A stretch of DNA of 64,000 bases from Buttiauxella gaviniae (GTDB taxonomy: Bacteria > Pseudomonadota > Gammaproteobacteria > Enterobacterales > Enterobacteriaceae). The stretch is from NCBI RefSeq assembly GCF_040786275.1, contig NZ_JBFMVT010000002.1, positions 868,001 to 932,000 of the forward strand, read 5' to 3'. The translations under genes and the position numbers were made by a program. This document shows, piece after piece, positions 10,536 through 22,813 of this stretch; within the stretch, counting starts at the first letter, position 1; the number at the start of each line of letters is the position of its first letter. The notes beneath the pieces were generated by a model, which was given only the letters and a program-made list of their open reading frames with translations, searched no databases and was not told where the DNA came from.

Positions 10536-10563
10536 TGAACCATTCTTTCCCACACTACTCTGA
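10536..10563 (+). promoter_or_regulatory. Sigma-E promoter of micA
   Basis: A -35 GAAC element (within 10536-10542) and a -10 TCTGA (10559-10563), separated by about 16 bases, end 6 bases before the first base of MicA. This fits the sigma-E pattern (GGAACTT / TCTGA) and the envelope-stress control known for micA. Confidence 0.75.
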
Positions 10564-10569
10564 GTATAT

Positions 10570-10643
10570 GAAAGACGCGCATTTGTTATCATCATCCCTG
10601 ATTCAGAGATGTATATTTTGGCCACATTGATTGTGGCCTTTTT
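10570..10643 (+). ncRNA. micA: MicA small RNA
   Basis: A 74-base match to the Hfq-dependent sRNA MicA of enterobacteria. The 5' end GAAAGACGCGCATTTGTTAT contains the seed that pairs with the ompA ribosome-binding region. It continues through ATCATCCCTGATTCAGAGAT, which forms stem 1, to the terminator hairpin GGCCAC-ATTGAT-GTGGCC and a T-run. It is in the conserved place between luxS and gshA, on the opposite strand to both. Its role, inferred from E. coli, is to repress outer-membrane protein synthesis (OmpA and others) during sigma-E stress. Confidence 0.95.
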
Positions 10644-10651
10644 CTTTTGTG

Positions 10652-12208
10652 TCAGGCGTGCTTTGCAAGCCAAACATCAAACGGTTCAGTATCGCTGGCT
10701 TCGATATCACGCTGGCGCTGCCATGAAGCATCATGTTCTTTCTGCAACACGTCTTCAGTCAAAATCTCCAGCGGCTCTTGCACCAACATCTGACGGTACT
10801 GTTCAGCCAGAGCAAGTCCTGTTCCACCAATACCATTATCAATCATAGACCGCAGAATGCGTGCCGAGTATGTTAATTCCGGATCGTCAAAACACGCGAC
10901 CAGTTGATCACACACATCCTGGTAATCCGTATTACCCGCCTCACCATCCAACGTTTCCGCGACACGACGTAGATCGGTGAACAGATCTTTACCCACTTTC
11001 GCCAACGGGTGCTGTGCAGTTTCACAACCTATACCTAGCGTCAGGCCGGGTTTACGCCCTTCCAGAATCACACGATTCCAGTTTTTACGGGTGCAGAGCA
11101 ATTCATCGCTGCTCATTTCAGGCGCATCAGCCAGCACACACCAGATCATGAACAGATCGAGGAAGCGAACTTGCTGTTCATCAACACCAATCGGTGAGAA
11201 CGGGTTGATATCCAGCGAACGCACTTCGATATATTCAATGCCGCCGCGCATCAGAGCGTCAGAAGGCGACTCCCCTTCCGCTGTAACGCGTTTAGGGCGG
11301 ATAGGTGCATAGAGTTCATTTTCAATTTGCAGCACGTTGGTGTTGATTTGAAGGCGCTTGCCGTCCTTCTCAACGCCCATCTTCGCGTACTCTTCTGAAG
11401 GTGTTTTGATAGCGCGTTTTAACCCGGCGACGTAGGTCTCCAGATCGTTAAACGTAATACCGAGATTACTTTGAGATTTATTGGTGTATCCCAGGTCGCT
11501 CAAACGCAGCGATGTTGCGTACGGCAGGTAATTCATGCCGCATTCGGTTTTTTCAAAGGGCAGCAAACTTTCTTTCCCTTGCAGGAAAGAGGAACAGATT
11601 GCTGGCGACGCACCGAACAAATACGGAATAACCCAACCAAAACGGTAGTAGTTACGAATCAGGCGGAAGTAACCGGCGGAAATCTCTTCTTTGCCACTTT
11701 GTGCATCTTTGACACCCAGACGCGCCTGCCAGAACTCAAGCGGCAGAGAAAAGTTATAGTGCACGCCAGAAATGGTCTGCATCAACGCGCCGTAACGATT
11801 TTTCAAACCTTCACGGTATAACGTCTTTAAACGCCCGGTATTAGAAGAACCGTACTGTGCCAGTTCAATGTTCTGACCATCGTTGATGTAACACGGCATG
11901 CTCAGAGGCCACATGCGTTCGTCACCCAGCTCACGGGCTGTATGACGATGGATATCGCGCATGAACGTCAGCATGTGGTCAATGTCGCCATCAACCGGAG
12001 TAATAAACTCCAGCAGCGCTTCCGCGAAATCCGTTGTGATCCATTTATGTGCCAGCGCTGAGCCAAGGCTTTCCGGGTGGCCGGTTGTTGCCAACTGACC
12101 ATCTGGCGTGACTCGCAGCGTTTCACGCTCAAGACCACGACGAATACCTTTTACTGCCTGAGGATGCTGTTCCAGCCAGGCCAGCGCCTGTGATACGTTC
12201 GGGATCAA
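10652..12208 (-). CDS. gshA: Glutamate-cysteine ligase GshA, TTG start
   Basis: GshA makes gamma-glutamylcysteine from glutamate, cysteine and ATP, the first step of glutathione synthesis. An in-frame ATG exists 39 bases upstream. I instead choose the TTG at 12208, because it follows GGGAGGT at ideal spacing, gives 518 residues as in E. coli (which also uses TTG), and begins with the family sequence [17 protein letters not shown]. Family motifs include [10 protein letters not shown] and [12 protein letters not shown]. MicA ends 8 bases from its stop, on the opposite strand. Confidence 0.95.
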   Translation of the reverse strand: MIPNVSQALAWLEQHPQAVKGIRRGLERETLRVTPDGQLATTGHPESLGSALAHKWITTDFAEALLEFITPVDGDIDHMLTFMRDIHRHTARELGDERMWPLSMPCYINDGQNIELAQYGSSNTGRLKTLYREGLKNRYGALMQTISGVHYNFSLPLEFWQARLGVKDAQSGKEEISAGYFRLIRNYYRFGWVIPYLFGASPAICSSFLQGKESLLPFEKTECGMNYLPYATSLRLSDLGYTNKSQSNLGITFNDLETYVAGLKRAIKTPSEEYAKMGVEKDGKRLQINTNVLQIENELYAPIRPKRVTAEGESPSDALMRGGIEYIEVRSLDINPFSPIGVDEQQVRFLDLFMIWCVLADAPEMSSDELLCTRKNWNRVILEGRKPGLTLGIGCETAQHPLAKVGKDLFTDLRRVAETLDGEAGNTDYQDVCDQLVACFDDPELTYSARILRSMIDNGIGGTGLALAEQYRQMLVQEPLEILTEDVLQKEHDASWQRQRDIEASDTEPFDVWLAKHA

Positions 12209-12281
12209 ATTGACCTCCCGCCTGTCGAATTCATTTTTATTAAGCATAAGAGATGGCGATGATAATTATCAAACCACGCAA

Positions 12282-12710
12282 TTAGTGCCACCACGCGATG
12301 CCTTGTACCGTTGCAGCCGCCACAACGATATAGCGAAGCGCTTTACCAAGGCATAAAAAAAAGATTACCGGTCCCCAGCTCATGCGTAATAAGCCAGCTA
12401 ACAGACACAGCAGATCGCCCACTAAAGGCATCCAACTGAGTAATAATGTTGCCGGACCGAACCGTACCAGCCAGGTCGTTGCCTTCCCCTGCCAGCGCGA
12501 TTGTTCCCGCATTGGAAAAAAACGCCCCAGAATAACGTTAGTTAAGCCACCAAGGCTATTACCCATTGTTGCTATTAAAACGAGTAGCCATGTTGGGCCG
12601 GAGCCTGCAACCAGTAATGCTATGAGCACTGCTTCAGAACTGCCGGGCAGTAAAGTCGCGCTCAGGAAGCTACTGGTAAATAAAGATATGAGTGATAACG
12701 CCTCACTCAC
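12282..12710 (-). CDS. yqaA: Small DedA-like inner-membrane protein YqaA
   Basis: A 142-residue membrane protein, the same length as E. coli YqaA. It belongs to the VTT/DedA-related group, with the stretch LPGSSEAVLIALLVAGSG near the N terminus and the conserved GNSLGGLTNVILGRFF loop. About four membrane segments are visible. The specific function is not established; related DedA proteins act in membrane homeostasis and lipid-carrier recycling. It is translationally coupled to yqaB, which precedes it, by a 4-base overlap. Confidence 0.9.
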   Translation of the reverse strand: MSEALSLISLFTSSFLSATLLPGSSEAVLIALLVAGSGPTWLLVLIATMGNSLGGLTNVILGRFFPMREQSRWQGKATTWLVRFGPATLLLSWMPLVGDLLCLLAGLLRMSWGPVIFFLCLGKALRYIVVAAATVQGIAWWH

Positions 12711-13273
12711 AGCAAACGGACATCCACACCATCCATTCCGGCAGCACGAGCGGCTTCAAGTCCAAAATCTGCATCCTCAAATACCACGCATTTTTGCGGA
12801 GCAACGCCCATTAATTCAGCGCACAGCAAAAAGGTATCAGGAGCCGGTTTGTGGTTTTTAACATGATCGGCCGCAACTACAGCGGAGAAATATTGACGTA
12901 AGCCCAAATGATTAAGCAGGGCCTCTGCGATATCACTCTCACTTCCTGTACCGACCGCCATTGGGCGGCGGCCGTGCCAGGACTTCACTACATCAATAAG
13001 AGGAAGCGGACGCACGGTATCAAGCAACATCGCTCTTACAGCCTGCGTTTTTTCCTGTGCCAGACGATGGGGGTCAAGATCTGCGCCATTAAGCTCAATA
13101 ATCGCCTGCGCAATGCGCCAGGTTGGGGAGCCATTCAACGCAACCATAGCGTGTTCGTCAAATTGCATACCGTAGCCTGCTAACGTCTCACGCCACGCCT
13201 TACGATGTGTTGGTTCGGTATCGAGGATGGTTCCGTCCATATCGAAAATCAGACCTTCGTAACGTTCGTACAT
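12707..13273 (-). CDS. yqaB: HAD-family sugar phosphatase YqaB (fructose-1-phosphatase)
   Basis: A haloacid dehalogenase hydrolase of subfamily I. The nucleophile motif is DMDGT near the N terminus, the motif II Thr is in VGTGSES, the motif III Lys is in NHKPAPDTFL, and motif IV is FEDADFG. E. coli YqaB dephosphorylates fructose-1-phosphate and 6-phosphogluconate in vitro. The start at MYERYEG (13273) gives 188 residues, as in E. coli; an ATG 21 bases upstream is also in frame but would add a tail not seen in the family. It precedes yqaA in a two-gene operon. Confidence 0.92.
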   Translation of the reverse strand: MYERYEGLIFDMDGTILDTEPTHRKAWRETLAGYGMQFDEHAMVALNGSPTWRIAQAIIELNGADLDPHRLAQEKTQAVRAMLLDTVRPLPLIDVVKSWHGRRPMAVGTGSESDIAEALLNHLGLRQYFSAVVAADHVKNHKPAPDTFLLCAELMGVAPQKCVVFEDADFGLEAARAAGMDGVDVRLL

Positions 13274-13476
13274 CTCATCCCTCACATCACTCAATATTGA
13301 AGTGTTACTTTATCGTAAAGCAATAATATTGTCGCTTATTGTAATAGAGATAGTTCAGAAGGTGACTAATTGGTAAATATGAAGTTATTGGGATCGATTG
13401 GGGTGATTTTACTGAGCGGTGGGGTAATTTGCTAATAAGAACTTGGGGGAGGAGTTACTGATAATTGTGAATAATA

Positions 13477-13610
13477 TGGTGCATCCGGGAGGATTACTCG
13501 CTAAGGCTCGCCCTAAAGGGCCGTTGCTAAAGCAACGTTATCTTCCCTGGTGCTTGCTGAGAAACTTACTTTCTCTGGCACATTATCGTCGCTGATAATT
13601 GGGAATAATA
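13477..13610 (-). repeat. tRNA-tail pseudo-unit (rtT-like) at the end of the tRNA operon
   Basis: This unit ends, in the transcribed direction, with the exact 19-base 3' end of the tRNA-Arg genes (+ strand TGGTGCATCCGGGAGGATT, 13477-13495). The tRNA body is missing. In its place are two small perfect hairpins on the - strand (CGTTGC-TTTA-GCAACG and GCCC-TTTA-GGGC). It takes up about one 137-base period of the tandem tRNA array. The layout resembles the rtT repeats after E. coli tyrT, which also repeat 19 bases of tRNA 3' end. Confidence 0.75.
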
Positions 13611-13687
13611 TGGTGCATCCGGGAGGATTCGAACCTCCGACCGCTCGGTTCGTAGCCGAGTACTCTATCCAGCTGAGCTACGGATGC
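13611..13687 (-). tRNA. argQ: tRNA-Arg(ACG)
   Basis: A 77-base tRNA including encoded CCA. The acceptor GCATCCG pairs with CGGATGC, the anticodon loop is CTACGAA (anticodon ACG, becoming ICG), and the T-arm is GGTTCGAATCC. It is the last complete tRNA of the operon. In E. coli the same cluster is serV-argV-argY-argZ-argQ; the gene name is given by order and is only nominal, since the four copies look identical. Confidence 0.95.
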
Positions 13688-13748
13688 ATCAGGATAATAC
13701 TTTTATTGCGGTTCTCACAATTATCACTAACGACAATCAGAGAAAATA

Positions 13749-13825
13749 TGGTGCATCCGGGAGGATTCGAACCTCCGACCGCTCGGTTCGTAGCCGAGTA
13801 CTCTATCCAGCTGAGCTACGGATGC
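13749..13825 (-). tRNA. argZ: tRNA-Arg(ACG)
   Basis: The same 77 bases as its neighbours, with anticodon ACG and encoded CCA. Its 61-base spacer to the next downstream copy is nearly the same as that of the previous copy, pointing to tandem duplication. The name is given by order. Confidence 0.95.
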
Positions 13826-13885
13826 ATCAGGATAATACTTTTACTGCGGTTCTCATAATTATCACTAACGACAATCAGAGAAATA

Positions 13886-13962
13886 TGGTGCATCCGGGAG
13901 GATTCGAACCTCCGACCGCTCGGTTCGTAGCCGAGTACTCTATCCAGCTGAGCTACGGATGC
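13886..13962 (-). tRNA. argY: tRNA-Arg(ACG)
   Basis: A third copy with the same sequence, anticodon ACG and encoded CCA. It lies just after the internal pseudo-unit in the direction of transcription. The name is given by order. Confidence 0.95.
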
Positions 13963-14026
13963 ATCAGGGGGTACTGCTTTTACTGCTGATTTAATGTCAC
14001 TCAACGTGCCGCAACATTAAAGAAGA

Positions 14027-14163
14027 TGGTGCATCCGGGAGGATTACTCGCCGAAGGCTCGCCCTAAAGGGCCGTTGCTAAGGCAACGTTATTCTCCCTG
14101 CTGCTCGCTAAGAAATTATCTTTCTTTGGAGCACTACCGTTGCTAAATGGTAGTTAGTGAGAA
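14027..14163 (-). repeat. tRNA-tail pseudo-unit (rtT-like) inside the tRNA operon
   Basis: A second copy of the pseudo-unit, again ending in the 19-base tRNA-Arg tail (14027-14045) and holding the same pair of hairpins (one base differs: CGTTGCCTTAGCAACG). It lies between the first and second tRNA-Arg genes and keeps the 137-141 base period of the array. Processing of the operon transcript at CCA could release a roughly 137-base RNA. Confidence 0.75.
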
Positions 14164-14240
14164 TGGTGCATCCGGGAGGATTCGAACCTCCGACCGCTCG
14201 GTTCGTAGCCGAGTACTCTATCCAGCTGAGCTACGGATGC
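14164..14240 (-). tRNA. argV: tRNA-Arg(ACG)
   Basis: The first tRNA-Arg copy of the operon, 4 bases after tRNA-Ser. It has the same 77 bases, anticodon ACG and encoded CCA. The very short spacer to serV is as in E. coli. Confidence 0.95.
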
Positions 14241-14244
14241 AAAA

Positions 14245-14337
14245 TGGCGGTGAGGCGGGGATTCGAACCCCGGATGCAGCTTTTGACCGCATACTCCCTT
14301 AGCAGGGGAGCGCCTTCAGCCTCTCGGCCACCTCACC
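14245..14337 (-). tRNA. serV: tRNA-Ser(GCT)
   Basis: A 93-base type II tRNA with acceptor GGTGAGG, anticodon loop CTGCTAA (anticodon GCT, reading AGC/AGU), a long variable arm, the T-arm GGTTCGAATCC and encoded CCA. It is first in the operon. Confidence 0.96.
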
Positions 14338-14399
14338 ACACGCCTCTTTCGAGTCGCACCGCTGAACTTGTTTCTGCTCATCGGCACTGCGTGGCGCAC

Positions 14400-14427
14400 A
14401 TATTACTTTCCCGCACTTATAAGTCAA
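14400..14427 (-). promoter_or_regulatory. Promoter of the serV-arg tRNA operon
   Basis: In the 325-bp gap between csrA and serV, the - strand has TTGACT (-35, 14427-14422), a 16-bp spacer, and TAATAT (-10, 14405-14400). A G+C-rich stretch (GTGCGCCACGC) follows where the start site would be, as is usual for stringently controlled stable-RNA promoters. The rest of the gap, apart from the csrA terminator, shows nothing I recognise. Confidence 0.75.
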
Positions 14428-14628
14428 ACATTTTTTCCCAACTCATAATCAATTGCACACTTCACACACAAATCGGGCAAATTGACGGCAAAAAGAGTGT
14501 TTTATCAACAAGCAAGATAAGGATAATCAGCAAAAGAAAGTATTCAGGATGCGTAAGAAATTACGGTCACGGTAGAAGATACAGGAAGGATTGAGGGGTA
14601 AAGCGAAGAAAATGGGGCGCTAAAGGAA

Positions 14629-14655
14629 GCGTCTCGCTAGTGATTAGCGAGACGC
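14629..14655 (-). terminator. csrA terminator hairpin
   Basis: GCGTCTCGCTA and TAGCGAGACGC form a perfect 11-bp stem shortly after the csrA stop. The T-run on the - strand is weak (TTCCTTT). Confidence 0.7.
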
Positions 14656-14662
14656 AGTAACT

Positions 14663-14848
14663 TTAGTAACTCGTTTGTTGCGATTTTTCAGCCTGGATAC
14701 GTTGGTAGATCTCTTCACGGTGTACAGAAACTTCCTTAGGGGCGTTAACACCAATACGAACTTGGTTACCTTTTACCCCAAGAACTGTCACAGTCACCTC
14801 ATCCCCAATCATGAGGGTCTCACCAACTCGACGAGTTAGAATCAGCAT
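14663..14848 (-). CDS. csrA: Carbon storage regulator CsrA
   Basis: CsrA is a dimeric RNA-binding protein that binds GGA sites in mRNA leaders and controls carbon storage, motility and biofilm genes. The 61-residue protein differs from E. coli CsrA, as I remember it, at a single residue near the C terminus (QQTSY for QQSSY). RNA-contact residues Leu4 and Arg44 are present ([17 protein letters not shown]). AAGGAG stands upstream of the ATG. It lies between alaS and the tRNA operon, as in E. coli. Confidence 0.98.
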   Translation of the reverse strand: MLILTRRVGETLMIGDEVTVTVLGVKGNQVRIGVNAPKEVSVHREEIYQRIQAEKSQQTSY

Positions 14849-15045
14849 TCTTTGCTCCTTGAAAGATTAAAAGAGTCGGGTCTCTCTGTATCCCGGCATT
14901 CTCCATCATATACGCCAAAAAGTAAGTGGTGACAAACACATAAAGTGTCAGTGACCGCGACATTACCTTCTGATATGACTAAGTCTAGCCGATATACGCA
15001 ACTTTAACCTGACTTTATCATTATTGAGTGTGTGCAGATTAAGAA

Positions 15046-15075
15046 GACGCCATAACCTGAATGAGTTATGGCGTC
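15046..15075 (-). terminator. alaS terminator hairpin
   Basis: GACGCCATAAC and GTTATGGCGTC form an 11-bp stem about 20 bases after the alaS stop, followed on the - strand by TTCTT. Confidence 0.7.
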
Positions 15076-15097
15076 TGCCTGCATTTTATTTTTTTAC

Positions 15098-17725
<2,628 letters not shown>

Positions 17726-17863
17726 AATTATCCTGAAATCAAGCTAACGAGGAGTTGTAAACCGGGCATCGCCAATTTTGATACTTTGGTCGTAACCGGT
17801 TTACCTGGAAAAAGTGGGAATAAGATAAGTTTTCTTATCAGGGAAGTAAAATCTCTCTTGAGG

Positions 17864-18370
17864 CTAATCGGCAAAATTTCGATATATATCCTGGATATCT
17901 TCCATAAAGAAACCACGATACAGAAGAAAACGCTGCACTTTAGCCCGCTCTTTCCATTCAGTAGGCAGCGGCTCACCAAATTTTCGCTCGGCGATTTCTC
18001 GCGCCATTGCCTGCCAGTCTATTTCACAATTAAGCATCGCAGCTTCGCCCGTTGCGCGAGCAATCCCTTTACTCTGCAATTCCTGACGAATACGTTGTGG
18101 GCCATAACCCTTGCGGCCACGGCTGGCGATAAACCGTGAAGCAAACTGTTCATCATCTAGCCAACGATGTTCATAACACCAGGCGATGACTTTTTCGATA
18201 TCTTCAGGCGTAAAAGGATTTTCTTCCGGTTTCGGTTTTCCCGGAAAAGTAGGTTGGGCGGAAAGTTTACGACGGAGTTCTTGTTCACTGTGATCGCGCA
18301 TCGCAAGTATGCGAGTGGCTTTATCTAATAAGCGGGAGTAAGCACTGCGGCGGGGAGTGGATTCAGGCAT
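17864..18370 (-). CDS. recX: Recombination regulator RecX
   Basis: RecX binds and caps RecA filaments and limits their growth. The 168-residue protein (E. coli 166) is made of helical RecX repeats, with [11 protein letters not shown] in the first and [16 protein letters not shown] in the second. It lies 74 bases downstream of recA. The recA terminator stands in between, so recX expression probably depends on read-through, as in E. coli. Confidence 0.95.
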   Translation of the reverse strand: MPESTPRRSAYSRLLDKATRILAMRDHSEQELRRKLSAQPTFPGKPKPEENPFTPEDIEKVIAWCYEHRWLDDEQFASRFIASRGRKGYGPQRIRQELQSKGIARATGEAAMLNCEIDWQAMAREIAERKFGEPLPTEWKERAKVQRFLLYRGFFMEDIQDIYRNFAD

Positions 18371-18414
18371 AGCAAATAACTTCTTGAAGAGAATACGCTA
18401 ACGCAGAAATAAAC

Positions 18415-18436
18415 AAGGGCTGCCGTAGCAGCCCTT
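18415..18436 (-). terminator. recA terminator (partial, recX read-through)
   Basis: AAGGGCTGC-TACG-GCAGCCCTT forms a stem-loop right after recA, followed on the - strand by TGTTTATTT. It is imperfect enough to allow read-through into recX. Confidence 0.8.
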
Positions 18437-18444
18437 GATGGGAT

Positions 18445-19554
<1,110 letters not shown>

Positions 19555-19582
19555 TTACTATGCTGTTTTGTTGTGCCAATTA

Positions 19583-19602
19583 TACTGTATGGTCATACAG
19601 TA
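19583..19602 (-). promoter_or_regulatory. LexA (SOS) box of recA
   Basis: TACTGTATGGTCATACAGTA is a near-perfect palindrome with the CTGT-N8-ACAG core, differing from the E. coli recA box only in the centre. It lies 73 bases upstream of the recA ATG and overlaps the last codons and stop of pncC. Confidence 0.95.
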
Positions 19603-20102
19603 TCAAGCTTATTTTTGAGAAATTCTTCCCATAGGGTTTGCAGGGCATATTCAGTGGCCTGGCGTCGAATGGCGTCGCGGTCACCTGCAAAGATCTGGTG
19701 GCGGGCGACAGTGCCATCAAACTTTGAGGCAAAGCCAAACCAGACTGTGCCGACCGGTTTTTCATCACTGCCACCATTTGGCCCAGCGATGCCACTGACC
19801 GCAACTGCGTACTCCGCAGCAGCAGCGTAGAGCGCACCCTGCGCCATTTCGCGAACAACCGCTTCACTCACTGCACCATGCGTTTCAAGCGTGCCGCTAT
19901 CAACACCAATCATTTGATGCTTGGCTTCATTACTGTAAGTAACAAAACCACGTTCAAACCAGGCAGAACTGCCTGAAATGTCGGTAATCACTTTTGCAAT
20001 CCAGCCGCCGGTACAGGATTCAGCTGTTGTGACTGTCGCGCCGAGTTGACCCAACGCTTCACCAACTTTGTGGCTTAATTGGCGTAATGTTTTCTCTGTC
20101 AT
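19593..20102 (-). CDS. pncC: Nicotinamide-nucleotide amidase PncC (CinA C-terminal family)
   Basis: PncC deamidates NMN to nicotinate mononucleotide for NAD recycling. The start MTEKTLRQLSHKVG gives 169 residues (E. coli 165). Upstream in-frame codons are rejected because they lack family sequence. CinA motifs are TTAESCTGGWIAKVITDI (with the catalytic Ser), GFVTYSNEAKHQMIGV, and SGIAGPNGGSDEKPVGTVWF. The C terminus runs a few residues further than E. coli, so its stop codon falls inside the recA LexA box. Confidence 0.93.
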   Translation of the reverse strand: MTEKTLRQLSHKVGEALGQLGATVTTAESCTGGWIAKVITDISGSSAWFERGFVTYSNEAKHQMIGVDSGTLETHGAVSEAVVREMAQGALYAAAAEYAVAVSGIAGPNGGSDEKPVGTVWFGFASKFDGTVARHQIFAGDRDAIRRQATEYALQTLWEEFLKNKLDTV

Positions 20103-20234
20103 GGCTTGCTCCGATTGTAGACATATCGCAGGGTTACACGATAGCACTTAACAACACTTTCAGAGGATTACATTAGATAACGCGAGGGACTTCCAGAAAA
20201 AAATAGAACGGCCAGCGAGCGCTGGCCGATTAAA

Positions 20235-21113
20235 TCATTTCATACTGTTGGCAATGGTTTCCACATTGTGTTTAAACGCCATCTCATAAGTGCTGGCGGG
20301 TCCACCAGCGGTAGAAAGCGCCTCTGGATAAAGTTCGCCTCCCGGTTGCGCCCCGCTGGCGGTTGCAATCTGTTTAACCAGGCGAGGGTCTGTCTGGTTC
20401 TCAATAAAGTAGGTTTTGATGTGCTGGCTTTTCAGTTGTTTTATCAACGCAGCAACATCACTGGCATTTGCTTCAGCTTCGGTTGAGAAACCCACTGGAG
20501 CAAGGAAAGTGACCCCATAAGCCAGGCCAAAATAGCCAAACGCATCATGGCTGGTCAGCACTTTACGATGTGATTTAGGGATCGCTTCAAAGCGAGTTTT
20601 TGCCCAGCTATCCAGCAATTTCAGACGCGTGACGTATTCACTAGCACTTTCACTTATTGCCGCAGCATCTTCCGGGTCAGCGGCAATCAGCGCTTTCATA
20701 ATATTTTGTGCGTAGAGGGCACCATTTTCAGCACTGTTCCAGGCGTGTGGGTCGGTAATTTGTTTGCCTTCATCAACCATGCTACGTGTGGAAATGCCTT
20801 CAGAAGCGACAATCACTTTGCCCTTATAGCCTGACGCGCTTACCAGGCGGTCCATCCAACCTTCCATGCCGAGCCCGCTAACGATAACCACATCCGCTTT
20901 GCTTAACGCCACGCTGTCTTGCGGCGACGGCTCAAAACTATGCGGATCGCCATCTGGCCCCACCAGGCTTTTCACCGTGACATGTTCACCGCCGACTTGT
21001 TTTGCCATATCAGCCAGTACGGTAAAACTGGCGACTACATTAAGGTTTTTTGCCAATGCTGCCTGGCTGGAACACGCCAGTACGAGTGACATTATCATCC
21101 CAAAACGTTTCAT
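20235..21113 (-). CDS. Zinc-type ABC transporter periplasmic binding protein (ZnuA-like, cluster A-I)
   Basis: A 292-residue periplasmic metal-binding protein with a signal peptide (MKRFGMIMSLVLACSSQAALA). Likely metal ligands are His58 (GDPHSFEP), His123 (TDPHAWNS), His189 (LTSHDAFGYF) and an acid near 264 (LYPEAL). A His at the third place, where Mn/Fe-binding relatives such as PsaA have Glu, suggests zinc. The His-rich loop of ZnuA is missing. It is last in a three-gene operon, with its ATG overlapping the permease stop in ATGA. I see no counterpart at this place in E. coli K-12. The true metal is inferred. Confidence 0.85.
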   Translation of the reverse strand: MKRFGMIMSLVLACSSQAALAKNLNVVASFTVLADMAKQVGGEHVTVKSLVGPDGDPHSFEPSPQDSVALSKADVVIVSGLGMEGWMDRLVSASGYKGKVIVASEGISTRSMVDEGKQITDPHAWNSAENGALYAQNIMKALIAADPEDAAAISESASEYVTRLKLLDSWAKTRFEAIPKSHRKVLTSHDAFGYFGLAYGVTFLAPVGFSTEAEANASDVAALIKQLKSQHIKTYFIENQTDPRLVKQIATASGAQPGGELYPEALSTAGGPASTYEMAFKHNVETIANSMK

Positions 21114-21994
21114 TTAATCCCCTTGCTTGTTGTTATCCAGCCTCGACAAAGGCTACGAACCAGCCCGCTGCGCGAACCAAAAAGTATCGAAATAAAGAAA
21201 CCTACGCTTGCCGTCAAAACGATAGCTGGACCTGCAGGCAATGCTGCGGCGAAAGACCAGGCAAGCCCAAGCCAGGCCGATACCAATCCAAAAACAACGG
21301 CGATGATCATCGCGCCCGGTAGTGTTTTCGCCCAGCAACGCGCTGAAACCGCCGGGAGCATCATCAGCCCAACGGACATCAGCGTGCCGAGGATCTGAAA
21401 TCCAGCGACGAGATTAAGCACCAGCAGCGCGAGAAATACGCCGTGAATAAAGTGGGGAGCCAGGCGGTTATTGACCTGTAAAAAGCTGCGATCAAACGTT
21501 TCCATCACCAGACCGCGATATAAACCGGCAAGAATGAGCAGCGTCACGCTTGCAATAACGCCCACGAAGATCGTCGCCTGGCTGTCGACTGCCAGAATCG
21601 AGCCGAATAGCAGATGTAAAAGATCAACGCTGGAGCCACGAAGAGAAATAAGCGTGACGCCTAGTGCCAGCGAGCCAAGATAAAATCCAGCAAAGCTGGC
21701 GTCTTCTTTAAGATTGGTACGAGAACTCACCAGCCCCGAAATTAACGCCACCAGAACGCCCGCCACAAAACCGCCAATGCCCATGGCGACAAGCGACATA
21801 CCCGCCAGCAAATAGCCCACAGCCACACCCGGTAAAATGGCATGCGAAAGCGCATCTCCCACCAGGCTCATACGTCGTAGTAAAAGAAAAATCCCCAACG
21901 GAGCGGTACTAATAGAGAGTGCCAGGCACGCTACGAGCGCGCGGCGCATAAAGCCGTAAGCGATAAACGGTTCAAAGAAAAAATGATAAATCAT
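21110..21994 (-). CDS. Metal ABC transporter permease (ZnuB/SitC-type)
   Basis: A 294-residue membrane protein of the ABC-3 family with about eight helices. The family motif is visible in GDALSHAILPGVAVGYLLAG. The start MIYHFFFEPFIAYGFMRRAL is chosen because its ATG overlaps the ATPase stop (ATGA) and it begins with the usual family sequence. It is the channel of the zinc-type importer formed with its two neighbours. Only one permease gene is present, as in znuABC and unlike sitABCD. Confidence 0.88.
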   Translation of the reverse strand: MIYHFFFEPFIAYGFMRRALVACLALSISTAPLGIFLLLRRMSLVGDALSHAILPGVAVGYLLAGMSLVAMGIGGFVAGVLVALISGLVSSRTNLKEDASFAGFYLGSLALGVTLISLRGSSVDLLHLLFGSILAVDSQATIFVGVIASVTLLILAGLYRGLVMETFDRSFLQVNNRLAPHFIHGVFLALLVLNLVAGFQILGTLMSVGLMMLPAVSARCWAKTLPGAMIIAVVFGLVSAWLGLAWSFAAALPAGPAIVLTASVGFFISILFGSRSGLVRSLCRGWITTSKGIK

Positions 21995-22686
21995 GCAGAT
22001 AACGCCAGATGGGTGCCGGTTTGTGAATAGCGAGGTAATACAACAGCTGCATCCCCCCAATGGAAATGGTCTTGCGTCAGCAATAAAACGTGTGGGAAGT
22101 GCTGATTAACGCGTTCGTTATCATGCAGCACCGCCATCACGGTTTGCCCCGCCTGATGCATCTGGCAAATTAACGACATCAGAAAATCACTGGTTTGCGA
22201 ATCGACACCGGTAAAAGGTTCATCAAGCAAAACCAGCGGGGCGTCTTGCACCAATAAACGTGCGAAGAGCATTCTCTGAAACTGGCCGCCCGAGAGTGTT
22301 TCAATCGGTTGTTTACTAAATGCGCTCAGGCCGACCCGCTCAATCGCGTCGGCCACTCGCAGGCGATTTTGACGATTCAGCGAAGAAAATAGCCCTCGCG
22401 CAGGCCAGGCCCCCATGCAAACCACATCATAAACAGTGGCGGGAAACTGCCGATCCATTTCAGCAAGCTGAGGCAACCAGGCAATACGCGGTGCACTCCC
22501 GTCAGTAAAAGACAACTGCCCCGATACCGGCGACTGTAGTTTCAGTAGCGTTTTTAATAAGGTCGATTTCCCTGTGCCGTTGGCACCGATGATGGCCGTC
22601 ATACTGCCTTTCGCAATATGCCCGGTTAGCGGAGGTGTCACAGCCTTTCCTTGATATCCCAACACCAGGTGATTTAGCGAGATCAT
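21991..22686 (-). CDS. Metal ABC transporter ATP-binding protein (ZnuC-like)
   Basis: A 231-residue ABC ATPase with Walker A GANGTGKST near residue 35, signature LSGGQFQR, Walker B LVLLDEPFTGVD, and switch His in VLHDNER. The start MISLNHLVLGYQGK is picked because the family begins here; two upstream in-frame ATGs (22701 and 22716) are possible and the ribosome site is weak for all. It is the first gene of the operon, downstream of a Zur-like palindrome, with overlapping stop and start to the permease gene. Confidence 0.87.
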   Translation of the reverse strand: MISLNHLVLGYQGKAVTPPLTGHIAKGSMTAIIGANGTGKSTLLKTLLKLQSPVSGQLSFTDGSAPRIAWLPQLAEMDRQFPATVYDVVCMGAWPARGLFSSLNRQNRLRVADAIERVGLSAFSKQPIETLSGGQFQRMLFARLLVQDAPLVLLDEPFTGVDSQTSDFLMSLICQMHQAGQTVMAVLHDNERVNQHFPHVLLLTQDHFHWGDAAVVLPRYSQTGTHLALSA

Positions 22687-22813
22687 GGCAAAGCAATCGC
22701 CCATCGAATAGCCAGCCATAAACCGGCGAGCAGAATGAGGACTGCGCAAAATCGAACGGGTGCAGCCGCAGTGAAAAGTGTCCGTAAAGGAAGCATGACG
22801 AGATAAACCGCTT

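Noticed and set aside
13550-14594. Frames with the repeated peptide MVHPGGFEPPTARF across the tRNA cluster
   Set aside because: They read the antisense strand of the tRNA-Arg genes.
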